Positions 44,163-53,366 of a DNA stretch of 64,000 bases are shown here, piece after piece. The DNA comes from BQJU01 sp965229635 (lineage in GTDB: Bacteria; Bacteroidota; Bacteroidia; Chitinophagales; Saprospiraceae). The notes beneath the pieces were generated by a model, which saw only the letters and a program-made list of their open reading frames with translations, was not told where the DNA came from and did no database searches. The stretch spans positions 186,001 to 250,000 of the forward strand of contig OZ245894.1 of NCBI GenBank assembly GCA_965229635.1, in the 5' to 3' direction. The first letter of the stretch is position 1, and the number at the start of each line of letters is the position of its first letter. The position numbers and the translations under genes are program-made.

Positions 44163-46031
44163 ATGAAAAGATTACTCCCTCTTCTACTCCTCTGTTTTCC
44201 TGTACTTTTATTAGCCCAGAACTTTGCCCAGGATTCCGCCTGGATTGTCGACAACTATGACAAGATCGAGCAATACATCCCCATGCGTGATGGCGTGCGC
44301 CTGTTCACCACCATCTACGTGCCAAAGGATCAAACCGAACCACATCCCATTATGTTGACCCGCACACCCTATTCCTGTGCCCCCTACGGCGAAGGCGAAT
44401 ACACCAGTCGCCTCTGGAATCGTCAGGATCGGTATTATATGCGCCGGAATTACATTCGCGTGTACCAGGATGTACGTGGCCGTTGGATGAGCGAAGGTGA
44501 GTTTATGGATGTCCGGCCATTTAATCCGGATAAGAAAGGCAATGAAACCGATGAAGCTAGTGATACCTATGATGCCATTGACTGGCTGATTAAGAATGTA
44601 GCCAACAATAATGGGAAAGTGGGCGTAAAGGGCACTTCCTACCCCGGCTTTTATTCCACCATGGCGGCACTGAGTGGTCATCCGGCCCTGGTAGCAGTCA
44701 GCCCCCAGGCACCGGTGACCGACTGGTTTATCGGCGATGATTTTCACCACAACGGGGCCTTTTTCCAGATGGATGCCTTTGCCTTTTATTCTTCCTTTGG
44801 CAAGCCGCGTCCCGAACCGACCACCGTTGGGCCCACCCGTTTTCAATACCCCACGCCGGATAATTACCACTTTTACCTGGACGAGGTGGGAGCAGTCAAA
44901 AATTTCAACACCAAATACCTCGGAGATAGCATTGCCTTCTGGAAAGACCTGATAGCTCATCCCAACTACGATGACTTCTGGCAGGCTCGCAATCCGCGCA
45001 ACTTTGTCAAAAATGTAAAGCCAAACGTGCTGGTCGTAGGTGGGCTGTTTGATGCCGAAGACTGCTTTGGCGCCTGGCGTTTGTACGAAGCCATTGAGGA
45101 GAAAAGTCCCAATGCCAATAATCGGTTGGTGATGGGCCCCTGGTACCACGGGCAGTGGTCGAGCCAGGACGGCAGCTATCTGGGGCATGTGCAATTTGGC
45201 AGTAATACCGCCTTTTGGTACCAAAATGAAATCGAAATTCCATTCTTCAACTATCACCTGCTCGGCGAAGGAGACATCTCTGATTTGGCGGAAGCCACCG
45301 TATTTTTCACTGGAGAAAACCAATGGCACTCTTACGACCAGTGGCCGCCGAAACAACAGCAGGATCAAACCATCTATTTCCACCCCGATGGCAGCCTGAA
45401 TTGGAAAAAGCCTACCGCCAAAGAAAGCTATTCTGAATACACCAGCGACCCCGAAAATCCCGTGCCCTACACCGATGGTATCCACCTGCGCCGTACCCGC
45501 GAGTATATGCTCGACGATCAACGCTTTGCCGGTCGGCGGCCCGATGTGCTGGTTTTTCAAACCGATATTCTGGAGGAAGATCTAACCCTGGCGGGCACCG
45601 TAATCGCCGATCTATTAGTGAGCATTTCCGGTACCGATGCCGATTTTGTGGTAAAAGTCATCGACGTCTTTCCCGATGATTTTAGCTATGAAAAATCCAA
45701 AGATGACTACCCAATGGGTGGCTACCAGATGCTGGTACGCGGCGAAATTATGCGGGGGCGCTTTCGCAATAGTTTTGAAAATCCCACCGCCTTTACACCG
45801 AATAAAGTCGAAAAAGTGCGCTTTGAATTACCTGATGTAGCCCACACTTTCCAGAAAGGGCACCGCCTGATGATCCAGGTGCAGAGTTCGTGGTTCCCCC
45901 TGGTGGATCGCAACCCACATCAGTTTATCAATATCTACGAAGCCGATGCCAGCGACTTCCAAAAGGCAACCATTCGCATCTATCATGATCAGAAAAACAG
46001 TTCAGGCATTGTTTTGCCTGTATTGAAATAA
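44163..46031 (+). CDS. CocE/NonD family hydrolase (X-Pro dipeptidyl-peptidase S15-like)
   Basis: 622 residues, secreted (signal LLPLLLLCFPVLLLAQ). The alpha/beta-hydrolase core carries the catalytic Ser in VKGTSYPGFYSTMAAL near residue 160. The acid is likely in GGLFDAEDCFGAWRLYE near 300 and the His in GPWYHGQWS near 330. The C-terminal jellyroll domain (LAGTVIADLLVSISGTDADFVVKVIDVFPD) is typical for this family. Such enzymes cleave X-Pro peptides or acyl esters such as glutaryl-cephalosporin and cocaine. The natural substrate here is unknown. Confidence 0.9.
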   Translation: MKRLLPLLLLCFPVLLLAQNFAQDSAWIVDNYDKIEQYIPMRDGVRLFTTIYVPKDQTEPHPIMLTRTPYSCAPYGEGEYTSRLWNRQDRYYMRRNYIRVYQDVRGRWMSEGEFMDVRPFNPDKKGNETDEASDTYDAIDWLIKNVANNNGKVGVKGTSYPGFYSTMAALSGHPALVAVSPQAPVTDWFIGDDFHHNGAFFQMDAFAFYSSFGKPRPEPTTVGPTRFQYPTPDNYHFYLDEVGAVKNFNTKYLGDSIAFWKDLIAHPNYDDFWQARNPRNFVKNVKPNVLVVGGLFDAEDCFGAWRLYEAIEEKSPNANNRLVMGPWYHGQWSSQDGSYLGHVQFGSNTAFWYQNEIEIPFFNYHLLGEGDISDLAEATVFFTGENQWHSYDQWPPKQQQDQTIYFHPDGSLNWKKPTAKESYSEYTSDPENPVPYTDGIHLRRTREYMLDDQRFAGRRPDVLVFQTDILEEDLTLAGTVIADLLVSISGTDADFVVKVIDVFPDDFSYEKSKDDYPMGGYQMLVRGEIMRGRFRNSFENPTAFTPNKVEKVRFELPDVAHTFQKGHRLMIQVQSSWFPLVDRNPHQFINIYEADASDFQKATIRIYHDQKNSSGIVLPVLK

Positions 46032-46037
46032 TCAACA

Positions 46038-46079
46038 GAGATGAAGGAGCAGAATTGAATATATTCTGTTCCTCATCTC
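46038..46079 (+). terminator. Stem-loop after the CocE/NonD hydrolase
   Basis: GAGATGA/TCATCTC with further GGAGCAGAAT pairing to ATTCTGTTCC inside. A long, near-perfect stem starting seven bases after the stop codon. No T-run, so terminator status is probable rather than certain. Confidence 0.6.
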
Positions 46080-46308
46080 AATATTAACGTTCATCTAGCA
46101 TTGTTCATTTATTTTCCTTAAATTTGCAAAACTCCCAGAGCAAGTACTCACCGATTAAATAATCCATTGAACCTCATCCCTTTGCATTACCTTTCGATTA
46201 CCGGAAGGATGGTCCTTACAATAAACTGCCCCAGATTTTCTATCATTGGCATACATTTTGCCTCACCACCCATAATTGATCCAATTGATCACTTAGTAAG
46301 CTAATGCC

Positions 46309-46602
46309 ATGTTGTTAAAATTCATTGTCGCTATTGTCGTCTTCCTGCTAATCCTTAATATTCTGGCTTTTATCCGAAGACGGGTAGGAGCCATTCAGGA
46401 TGAGGTTTTTCAAGCCACTTACCATTCCATAGAAGATGCTCATAGAAAAGGAAAGGCCGATCTATCAGAGGAAGCTTCAAAAATAGAGGGCTTTTTTGGC
46501 GAGCAGGCCTACGGTAGCAGCAAGAAGATTCCTAAATCACAACAGGACAAGGTAAAAAAGACAGTCAATAAGCTAAAGGACAAGCAGCGGAATCAAAATT
46601 AG
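46309..46602 (+). CDS. Small single-pass membrane protein
   Basis: 97 residues. The N-terminal helix (LLKFIVAIVVFLLILNILAFI) is followed by a basic, hydrophilic tail rich in Lys, Ser and Gln, predicted helical (DKVKKTVNKLKDKQRNQN). No family named with confidence. It is flanked by intergenic gaps, so it is likely transcribed alone. Confidence 0.5.
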   Translation: MLLKFIVAIVVFLLILNILAFIRRRVGAIQDEVFQATYHSIEDAHRKGKADLSEEASKIEGFFGEQAYGSSKKIPKSQQDKVKKTVNKLKDKQRNQN

Positions 46603-46693
46603 AACCCTATAGCTGCTAAGGGCTCAGCGAAGAAATTGGTTGGGGAAACATTTCATCCATGTTTTAAGCAAAAGAATTCTTCTCTAGAAAGCT

Positions 46694-46701
46694 TACCTTT
46701 G
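46694..46701 (+). promoter_or_regulatory. -7 promoter element for the AraC-type gene
   Basis: TACCTTTG, an exact consensus match, 25 bases before the start codon. No clear -33 TTG at the right spacing. Confidence 0.5.
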
Positions 46702-46726
46702 ATTACAGAAACTCCGACCATCAGTC

Positions 46727-47875
46727 ATGCCATTTAACCTCTGGGACATACTTATTCTCGTCAGCCTGGCTCAAGGGTTGATTTTTGGGATACTGGTCAT
46801 CCGGTCTCCTTTCTTTCGAAAAACACCCAGCAAATTTCTCGCCTTTTCCATTATCCTGCTTGCCGTCATTGGACTCAATGAATGGTTCAGCAGCTGGAAT
46901 TTTGACGACCAGTACTATTTCATTGACTTCTTCGGTGATGATATGCCCTGGATATTGCTGGTTTATGTCCCGTTGTTCCTCTACTTTCTGAAAGCCTCGC
47001 GGCACCGCTGGGACAATCATTCGGCGCTTCCCTTACTGGTACTCCCTTTTCTGATCTTTCTGGTTTTAAATATTTACATCAACCTGGACGTCGATTTTGG
47101 TCTTTACAAAATTCCGAATGTTCGGAGATTTATGTCCATAGTCTATGATATTGAATCCTGGACCGCCATTGGCTACAGCCTGGCCTTATCTTTGGCAGCC
47201 TTCGGCATCATCCGAGCCATGGAAGACCGGCCGGATAGCAAAAGGTGGTTGCTGCGCATTTGGGGCATCACCCTCGTTTTGATCCTCTGCTGGTTATTGC
47301 TGAGCCTTCTTCCCGAAAGCCGCTATGCCTACCTGGATTACTACCTCTGGGGAGGAATTTCTTTCTTCATTTACTGGCTGACCTACCAGGGGTTATACCG
47401 ATTTAAATTGGCCGAAGACCAGGTAGAGATCCAAAAGCTGTGGAAAGAGCGTTCCGCAGAAGTTCTTACGGAAGCGCCCACTGCTAAAAACGACTCAAGC
47501 TCCGGCACAGAGGCTGCTTATATGCAACAACTGGGGCTCCTCATCCAGAACCAACACATCCACCGCAATCCGGACCTGAGCCGGGACAGTGTGGCCGAAG
47601 AATTGGGCATCAGCCCGGGATATCTATCGCAGATCATCAATTCTGCTACCGGCGACAACTTCGCCACCTACATCAATACCCATCGTGTAGCCGCCGTCAG
47701 GCAAATGCTCCGAGACCCGGAATTTGCACAATATAGCCTGCTCGCCATTGGCATGGAAGCCGGATTTAAATCAAAATCAGCCTTTTACACGACCTTCAAA
47801 AAAATGACCGGCCAAACGCCCAGTGCCTACCAAAAAAGTTCGCATTCCTCCAATTCTGACAAATCAGGACGCTAA
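46727..47875 (+). CDS. Membrane-bound AraC-family transcriptional regulator
   Basis: 382 residues. Seven hydrophobic helices fill the first 230 residues (WDILILVSLAQGLIFGILVI through GISFFIYWLTYQGLY). A short linker leads to a C-terminal AraC-type DNA-binding domain with two helix-turn-helix units (DSVAEELGISPGYLSQIIN and YSLLAIGMEAGFKSKSAFYTTFKKMTGQTPSAYQ). This layout is frequent in Bacteroidota and suggests a sensor in the inner membrane controlling nearby genes. Candidates are the secreted protein and S41 peptidase that follow. Confidence 0.88.
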   Translation: MPFNLWDILILVSLAQGLIFGILVIRSPFFRKTPSKFLAFSIILLAVIGLNEWFSSWNFDDQYYFIDFFGDDMPWILLVYVPLFLYFLKASRHRWDNHSALPLLVLPFLIFLVLNIYINLDVDFGLYKIPNVRRFMSIVYDIESWTAIGYSLALSLAAFGIIRAMEDRPDSKRWLLRIWGITLVLILCWLLLSLLPESRYAYLDYYLWGGISFFIYWLTYQGLYRFKLAEDQVEIQKLWKERSAEVLTEAPTAKNDSSSGTEAAYMQQLGLLIQNQHIHRNPDLSRDSVAEELGISPGYLSQIINSATGDNFATYINTHRVAAVRQMLRDPEFAQYSLLAIGMEAGFKSKSAFYTTFKKMTGQTPSAYQKSSHSSNSDKSGR

Positions 47876-47944
47876 AACCTGACTTTAATTAGGGGTACCG
47901 ATGCAAGAAGTGCATTTATGTGGTAAAACCACAAAGCTTTATTT

Positions 47945-48757
47945 ATGAAATCAATCACGCTATTCATTTTCCTTTTATCCGTTCAGCTATTGACTGCTCA
48001 GGATAATGAACACTCCCCCGGGTCCCATTGGGGAATCCGCGCCGGATGGACCGAAGGCAACGTCTACGACGAACACACCTCCCCATTACTCTACCGTTCT
48101 GATGTGCTCAATGTGGGAGGCATTTACCGTCGGCAGGGCCACTTTCTTTTTGAAATTGCGCTTACGCTAAAAATCGGCACCAACCGGCCAAAACAGCTAG
48201 GGCACCGAACCGGCATCATTGAAGAAACGCCAGATATTTACGGGGATATAAATACATATGAAGTTGAAGCGTACCCATTTCTGTCGATGGCGGCCGGTGA
48301 TCTTAAGGTCAGAGCCTTATGGCAAATGGGAGGCGGACACCATTTGGGTGTTTCCCTCAATGCGCGGCACATCTACACCGGTATGGCCATCGACACCTGG
48401 CAGTATTCTCAAGTGGACATTGCGCCAGAATATCAGTATTCCTATCCTGTACTGGATGGTAATCTGGAGGCAGGCATCAGTCTACCGGTACTTTCAGCCG
48501 TGCTACGACCCAACTATGCATTTGACCCTTCCCTGCCGGATCTAACCAATTATTACCGTGGCTATCTGCGTACCGGTACTGCAGTGGTTAGCCTCAATAA
48601 GCTGTTCAATCCAAGGTTACACGCCGGTTATACCTGGCATTTCAAGGATGGAAAATTACTGGGCGCCCGTTACTTCACCACCTGGACCAGCTACCCCGAT
48701 CCACGGCCGTTGCGCATGTTTGAACACGGCCTGGAAGTCACTTATTTCTTTAAATAA
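47945..48757 (+). CDS. Predicted secreted outer-membrane beta-barrel-like protein
   Basis: 270 residues. The signal peptide is KSITLFIFLLSVQLLTAQ. The mature part has alternating polar/hydrophobic strands (GIRAGWTEGNVYDEHTS, HFLFEIALTLKIGT, GHHLGVSLNARHIYTGM) and ends in GLEVTYFFK, whose final Phe/aromatic residues suit an outer-membrane beta-barrel. No named family. It follows the AraC gene by about 70 bases and precedes the S41 peptidase by 14, so the three may be one operon. Confidence 0.6.
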   Translation: MKSITLFIFLLSVQLLTAQDNEHSPGSHWGIRAGWTEGNVYDEHTSPLLYRSDVLNVGGIYRRQGHFLFEIALTLKIGTNRPKQLGHRTGIIEETPDIYGDINTYEVEAYPFLSMAAGDLKVRALWQMGGGHHLGVSLNARHIYTGMAIDTWQYSQVDIAPEYQYSYPVLDGNLEAGISLPVLSAVLRPNYAFDPSLPDLTNYYRGYLRTGTAVVSLNKLFNPRLHAGYTWHFKDGKLLGARYFTTWTSYPDPRPLRMFEHGLEVTYFFK

Positions 48758-48771
48758 AATCACCATTTCTG

Positions 48772-49794
48772 ATGAAAAATATAATGATCGTTTGCTTTCT
48801 AACCTTCAGCCTGATGAGCTGTGAAAAAATCATTTTCGGACTGGAATACAGCAACAACCCCGAAGACAACTTTGAAGCCCTGTGGTCTGAATTTGACCAG
48901 CTATACGGCCTTTTTAAAGTGCGTGATGTCGACTGGGATGCTGCCTATGATCAATACCGACCCCAGGTCAATGCCGAGACCACCGATGAGGAGCTTTACG
49001 AGATTATCGTCGATATGCTAAAAGTCCTGGACGATGGCCACGTCTTCCTTTTGCCCGTAGGCACCGACCTGCCCATGTACAAAGGTGGTCCGATCGGGCG
49101 GATCGATACCATCCAGGATTTTGATCTGGATTTGCTTAAAGCAAACTATTTGTCCAATCCACAAGAAACGGATTTTGCCATTCTGTACGACTGGCTGGAG
49201 GAGGACATCGGCTATCTGCACTTTTACAACTTCGCGGATGGCGAACGGGTTTTTGATCGTGAAATTGAACCGGTACTCGACTTCTTCAAAGACGCCCAAG
49301 GGCTGGTAATCGATATCCGGGGCGGCGACGGTGGAGAAGACATTGCCGGGAAGACGGTTGCTTCTCACTTTACTGAGATAGAACGCCTGTACATGACCAC
49401 CTCCATCAAAAACGGTCCCGGCCCCGATGATTTTACCGATCCGGAGGAATGGTATATCCATCCACGGGGAAGGTTCCAATTTACCAAACCTGTCGTGCTG
49501 CTCACCAACCGATTGACCATCAGTGCCAGGGAGACCTTTGCCCTGGCCATGCGCACTTTACCACAGGTCACCTCGGTAGGCGATACCACTGCCGGTGCTT
49601 TTTCCAATCTTGTACTCCGGGAAATGCCCAACGGCTGGGGCTACAGTATGAGTATCGGCGACTGGCGGGCGGCAGATGGCACCAGCTATGAAGGCATTGG
49701 ATTACCGCCCGATATTGTGGTCCAAAACCAGCGAGTCGATGTGCTCACTGGACAGGATAAAGCACTGGAAAAGGCGATTGATTTATTGCGCTGA
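48772..49794 (+). CDS. S41-family peptidase, lipoprotein
   Basis: 340 residues. Lipoprotein signal MKNIMIVCFLTFSLMSC. The S41 core is visible as GYLHFYNFADGERVF near residue 143, GLVIDIRGGDGGEDIAG near 184, the catalytic Ser in RLTISARETFALAMRTL near 247, and the SVGDTTAGAFSN and GIGLPPDIVV tail motifs. No PDZ domain is obvious. It likely hydrolyses peptides in the periplasm or at the surface. Its 3-prime end overlaps the convergent ada gene by 12 bases. Confidence 0.88.
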   Translation: MKNIMIVCFLTFSLMSCEKIIFGLEYSNNPEDNFEALWSEFDQLYGLFKVRDVDWDAAYDQYRPQVNAETTDEELYEIIVDMLKVLDDGHVFLLPVGTDLPMYKGGPIGRIDTIQDFDLDLLKANYLSNPQETDFAILYDWLEEDIGYLHFYNFADGERVFDREIEPVLDFFKDAQGLVIDIRGGDGGEDIAGKTVASHFTEIERLYMTTSIKNGPGPDDFTDPEEWYIHPRGRFQFTKPVVLLTNRLTISARETFALAMRTLPQVTSVGDTTAGAFSNLVLREMPNGWGYSMSIGDWRAADGTSYEGIGLPPDIVVQNQRVDVLTGQDKALEKAIDLLR

Positions 49795-50862
49795 TTCTGC
49801 GCCACTTTCCAGGTCCAGCAGGTATTGCTTCCGCCACAGCCCGCCGCCGTAGCCGGTCAGTTGTCCATCTTTGCCGATCACACGGTGGCAGGGCACCAGT
49901 ATCGACAGGCAATTGTCACCATTGGCGCGGGCTACGGCACGCACAGCTTTTGGATTTCCGATCAGCTCAGCCTGCTTTTGGTAGGACCGGGTTTGGCCAT
50001 AGGGAATGGTGCGTAGCAAATCCCAAACCTGGGTTTGAAATTCACTACCGGCGTAGATGAGCGGTACGTCAAATTCGCGTAATTCTCCTTCAAAATAGGC
50101 AGAGAGCTGCTCTTCCAGCTGAGCAAAATGCGGGTTTTCACCCGGAATAAAGGAGGCCTTCAGGCGACGATTGAGGCGCTTGAGCAGGGTTTCCAACATA
50201 CGCCGATCCGTGAAATCCAGCAGGCAAACGCCTTGGTCGGTGGCTCCTGCCAGCATCGGTCCTAGTGGGGTGAGAATACGTGTTATATTGATGATGGTCC
50301 GCGACTTGCTCTGGCTTGGCGCAAATCCGGTAGTCTGTTTAAACCAGTCGGTAAAACCGCTGAGGCTGTCGTAACCGCTTTCGTAAGCTGCATCGATGAC
50401 TTTCTCCCCGTGTCGGATGGCACCAAAGGCGTTGCTAATGCGCAGGCTGCGTTGGTACGCCTGGAAAGTCAAACCGTAGTGTTTCTTAAACCACCGCCGT
50501 ACCCGGTTGGGATCCAGATCGCGAGCACGCAGGTCGGCATCGGTGATTTTAGTATCGTTGGCGGCATTGAGTTCGCGTAGTAGCTCCTTGATGTAGGCAG
50601 GCATAGCGGCCGGTGGCTCCATCGGGTGGCAACGTTTGCAAGGGCGAAAGCCACGCAATAGAGCTTCTTTTTGGGTAGGCAAAAATTCGATATTTTCCCG
50701 CTTGGGCTTTCGGGCCGGGCAGGTAGGGCGGCAGAAAATGCCCGTGGTTTTGACGGCTACAAAAAAGATGCCTTCCATCTGGCTATCCCTTTCCATAAAG
50801 GATTGCCACATGGTCTCTTCGTCGGGTAAATTAGTGGTGTTGAGCTTGCTTATTGCATTCAT
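49783..50862 (-). CDS. ada: Bifunctional Ada: DNA methyl-phosphotriester and O6-methylguanine repair protein and regulator
   Basis: About 360 residues from MNAISKLNTTNLPDEETMW; an upstream ATG is less likely. The N-terminal zinc/methyl-acceptor domain has four cysteines (Cys44, Cys48 in GIFCRPTC, Cys75, Cys78 in FRPCKRC). An AraC helix-turn-helix follows (FKKHYGLTFQAYQRSLRISNAFGAI, YESGYDSLSGFTDWFK). The C-terminal MGMT domain ends with the active-site PCHRVIGKDGQLTGYGGG. It repairs alkylated DNA and, when methylated, activates its own regulon. Confidence 0.93.
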   Translation of the reverse strand: MNAISKLNTTNLPDEETMWQSFMERDSQMEGIFFVAVKTTGIFCRPTCPARKPKRENIEFLPTQKEALLRGFRPCKRCHPMEPPAAMPAYIKELLRELNAANDTKITDADLRARDLDPNRVRRWFKKHYGLTFQAYQRSLRISNAFGAIRHGEKVIDAAYESGYDSLSGFTDWFKQTTGFAPSQSKSRTIINITRILTPLGPMLAGATDQGVCLLDFTDRRMLETLLKRLNRRLKASFIPGENPHFAQLEEQLSAYFEGELREFDVPLIYAGSEFQTQVWDLLRTIPYGQTRSYQKQAELIGNPKAVRAVARANGDNCLSILVPCHRVIGKDGQLTGYGGGLWRKQYLLDLESGAESAQ

Positions 50863-50879
50863 TATTAAAACATTTCTCC

Positions 50880-51009
50880 TTCTTTGATAAATTTCCCCGA
50901 TGTAAAATCGGGACAAGCTGTGGTCAACCTAAAATTTAAATCAAAAGCGCCTTTAGAAGCTTTGGTTTAGATTTTTGATTGACTCCGAATCACGAAATTT
51001 GTCAAAGAA
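50880..51009. repeat. Palindromic intergenic element, copy 2
   Basis: Outer arms TTCTTTGATAAATTT (50880-50894) and AAATTTGTCAAAGAA (50995-51009). The right arm CACGAAATTTGTCAAAGAA is identical over 19 bases to copy 1 at 3886-3904. Relative to copy 1 it carries an extra 25-base insert with its own hairpin (CCCCGAT/ATCGGG). It lies between ada and the Nramp gene. Confidence 0.7.
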
Positions 51010-51103
51010 CCATATTTTTTTGATATCACAAAATTACCCCCTCCTTGTGCTACGTACAACCTGAAACTTGTCATTGATTTTTGTAATTTCCGATCAAAAG
51101 GCC

Positions 51104-52405
51104 ATGCCCAAAGTTATTTCTTTTCGGCGAGGATTGCTAAGTGTCTTATTCTGGTCCATCATTTCGGCGGCATTTATCGGGCCGGGAACGGTGACCACAG
51201 CGGCCAAGGCAGGTTCAGCTTTAGGGTTGCAGTTGCTCGGAGCACTCATCTTTTCCATCCTTGCCACCATTGTGCTACAGGAAGCGGCCGCCCGTCTCAC
51301 CATCGCTTCGGGAAAGAATCTGGGCGAGATCATTGCACTCAAATATCAGGGCACACGTAGCTACCGACTCAAAATATTACTCTTTCTCGCCGTGGCGTTT
51401 GGTTGTGCTGCTTACCAGGCCGGAAATATTCTGGGGGCCATTGCAGGCCTGGAGCTATTTACCACCTGGCAACGCCCGGTTCTCGTAGCAGGCATCGGGT
51501 TGATCTGCGCCGCCTTGCTTTGGATTGGCAACTTCCGCATCATCGCCAATTTACTGGGGTTGATCGTCGCCTTGATGGGTATTGCTTTTATTATTGTTGC
51601 ATTTCGGGCCGGAGTGGGTACGCCGGAAATCAATACTTCTACCGATGCCGGACTGCTGGCGATCGGCCTGATCGGGACCACTATCGTACCCTATAATCTC
51701 TTTCTGGCTTCCGGTCTTAGCAAGGAACAGGACCTCCGCGAAATGCGTATCGGTCTCATCTCCGCGATTTTGATCGGCGGGTTGATCTCGGTGGCCATTC
51801 TCATTGTGGGAACCCAAGTGAAGGGAACATTCAGCTTTTCTACGCTGGCCCAAACCATGTCGGCTAACCTGGGCCCCTGGGCGGCGGCATTTTTTGGTTT
51901 TGGTCTGTTTGCGGCAGGTATGAGTTCGTCCATCACGGCTCCATTGGCAGCGGCGGTGACCGGAAGTAGTTTATTTGGAAATAGTGAAACCAAATGGTCG
52001 CCAAAATCCCGCAATTTTCGCGCTGTATGGCTCACCGTACTTGGCATTGGCGTGTTCTTTGGATTATTAGAAATCAAACCTATTCCCGCCATCATTTTGG
52101 CGCAAGCCATTAATGGCATTCTCCTCCCCATTGTGGCTATATTCTTGTTGATCGCGGTCAACGATCGCCAGTTGATCCCTGCGGATTACCTCAATTCAAA
52201 AGCCATCAATGGATTGATGCTGCTGATCGTATGGGTCAGTTGTTTTCTGGGCTTGTACAACCTGGTGAATGCCGGGAATAAAGTCATGGCTTTGCCCTGG
52301 TTGCAGCATTATCCAACCGCCGTTGCGCTGGAGATATTATTTAGTTTTTTAATCGTGGGGAGTATTGCACGGCGTATTTTTTTCACCAATAAGGCGTCAC
52401 AATAA
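51104..52405 (+). CDS. Nramp-superfamily transporter with altered metal-binding motifs
   Basis: About 434 residues from MPKVISFRRGLLSV, with eleven or so hydrophobic helices. Family features outside the metal site are recognisable (LQEAAARLTIASGKNLGEII, GPWAAAFFGFGLFAAGMSSSITAPLAAA). The helix 1 DPGN motif is replaced by GPGT (residues 26-29) and the helix 6 MPH-N motif by VPYN. The Asp, Asn and Met ligands of classic Nramp divalent-metal importers are therefore missing, and the transported species is likely different. A palindromic element lies just upstream. Confidence 0.85.
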   Translation: MPKVISFRRGLLSVLFWSIISAAFIGPGTVTTAAKAGSALGLQLLGALIFSILATIVLQEAAARLTIASGKNLGEIIALKYQGTRSYRLKILLFLAVAFGCAAYQAGNILGAIAGLELFTTWQRPVLVAGIGLICAALLWIGNFRIIANLLGLIVALMGIAFIIVAFRAGVGTPEINTSTDAGLLAIGLIGTTIVPYNLFLASGLSKEQDLREMRIGLISAILIGGLISVAILIVGTQVKGTFSFSTLAQTMSANLGPWAAAFFGFGLFAAGMSSSITAPLAAAVTGSSLFGNSETKWSPKSRNFRAVWLTVLGIGVFFGLLEIKPIPAIILAQAINGILLPIVAIFLLIAVNDRQLIPADYLNSKAINGLMLLIVWVSCFLGLYNLVNAGNKVMALPWLQHYPTAVALEILFSFLIVGSIARRIFFTNKASQ

Positions 52406-52426
52406 AAACACCCGATTATAAAATAA

Positions 52427-53233
52427 TTATCCCCATAAAACGGGATTGATGGGCGTATCAATGACCGCTCCAACCTCAGCGCCCGGGCACCAGGTGTGCC
52501 AGTCGTTGATCTGATTTTCATTTTCCGGCTGCTTGAGGCGCATGTCTTTGTCCATGTAAATGATGGTCATCACCTTACGTATCTGGTCGGTGGTATTGGC
52601 GCCAGCCCGGTGGAAAATCCAGCCAGAATGAAAGCTGATCTCGCCCAGGTCAAAGGGCTCGATGATGTGGGGAAAGTCATTAACACGCAGTTTTTTATTC
52701 AGAAAAGCCTCACTTTCGTCACCAATCCTCATATCGCGGCCTTCCTGAATCTGGTGGCTACCGGCGCTAAATTCCAGTGGCCCCATTTCCAGTGGAGTGG
52801 CTTGCAGCGGAATCCAGGCGGTTACCGTATTGTCATTTGACAATGGCCAGTAGTACTGATCGGCGTGCCAGGGTGTGAAGCCGCCTCCGGCTTCTTTGTA
52901 CAGTGCCTGATCGTGGTAAAGGCGTACGCCATTGACCTGCATCAAATCCGTAGCGATTTTGGCAATTCGTTTGCTGAATATCAGTGGCTGGATGGCTTCA
53001 TCATCGCGCCATAGATTCATCAGTTGCAGGAAAGCCTTGCCGTAGGTATCGCGCTCTTCGATTGGAACGGTGACGGTATTCAGTTCATTCACCCGATTGG
53101 TGATGACCTCGTTGAAATGTGCCACGACTTCCGGGCTTAAAACCTGCTTTAGCTTGATGAACCTGTTTTTTTGGTAAAAATCAATTTGGTCCTGTGTGAG
53201 CGGATAGGGTTGGTTGAGTTGGTCGAAAGGCAT
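52427..53233 (-). CDS. Phytanoyl-CoA dioxygenase family protein
   Basis: About 268 residues from MPFDQLNQPYPLTQDQIDFY; a start ten codons upstream is possible. Fe(II)/2-oxoglutarate oxygenase of the PhyH family. The facial triad is visible as HADQYYW near residue 123 and HSGWIFHRAGANTT near 199, with an Arg-containing segment (KVMTIIYMD) after it. These enzymes hydroxylate diverse small molecules such as lipids, ectoine or mitomycin-type substrates. Nothing nearby suggests which. Confidence 0.87.
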   Translation of the reverse strand: MPFDQLNQPYPLTQDQIDFYQKNRFIKLKQVLSPEVVAHFNEVITNRVNELNTVTVPIEERDTYGKAFLQLMNLWRDDEAIQPLIFSKRIAKIATDLMQVNGVRLYHDQALYKEAGGGFTPWHADQYYWPLSNDNTVTAWIPLQATPLEMGPLEFSAGSHQIQEGRDMRIGDESEAFLNKKLRVNDFPHIIEPFDLGEISFHSGWIFHRAGANTTDQIRKVMTIIYMDKDMRLKQPENENQINDWHTWCPGAEVGAVIDTPINPVLWG

Positions 53234-53366
53234 ATAGCTGGATTTTAGTGGGCAGAAAGGCAACGTTTGCTATGTTGCTTCCTACAAAGTTACAATCTTC
53301 TTTTTCAATCGGGCTTTTGATTTTGTGCAAAATCTAGGCTATTTTCGCAATAAACCACAACACCAA

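Noticed and set aside
44211..45560. 449-codon antisense ORF on the minus strand
   Set aside because: It lies wholly inside the well-supported CocE/NonD hydrolase on the opposite strand, has no signal peptide or recognisable domain, and its composition is the complement of the real gene.
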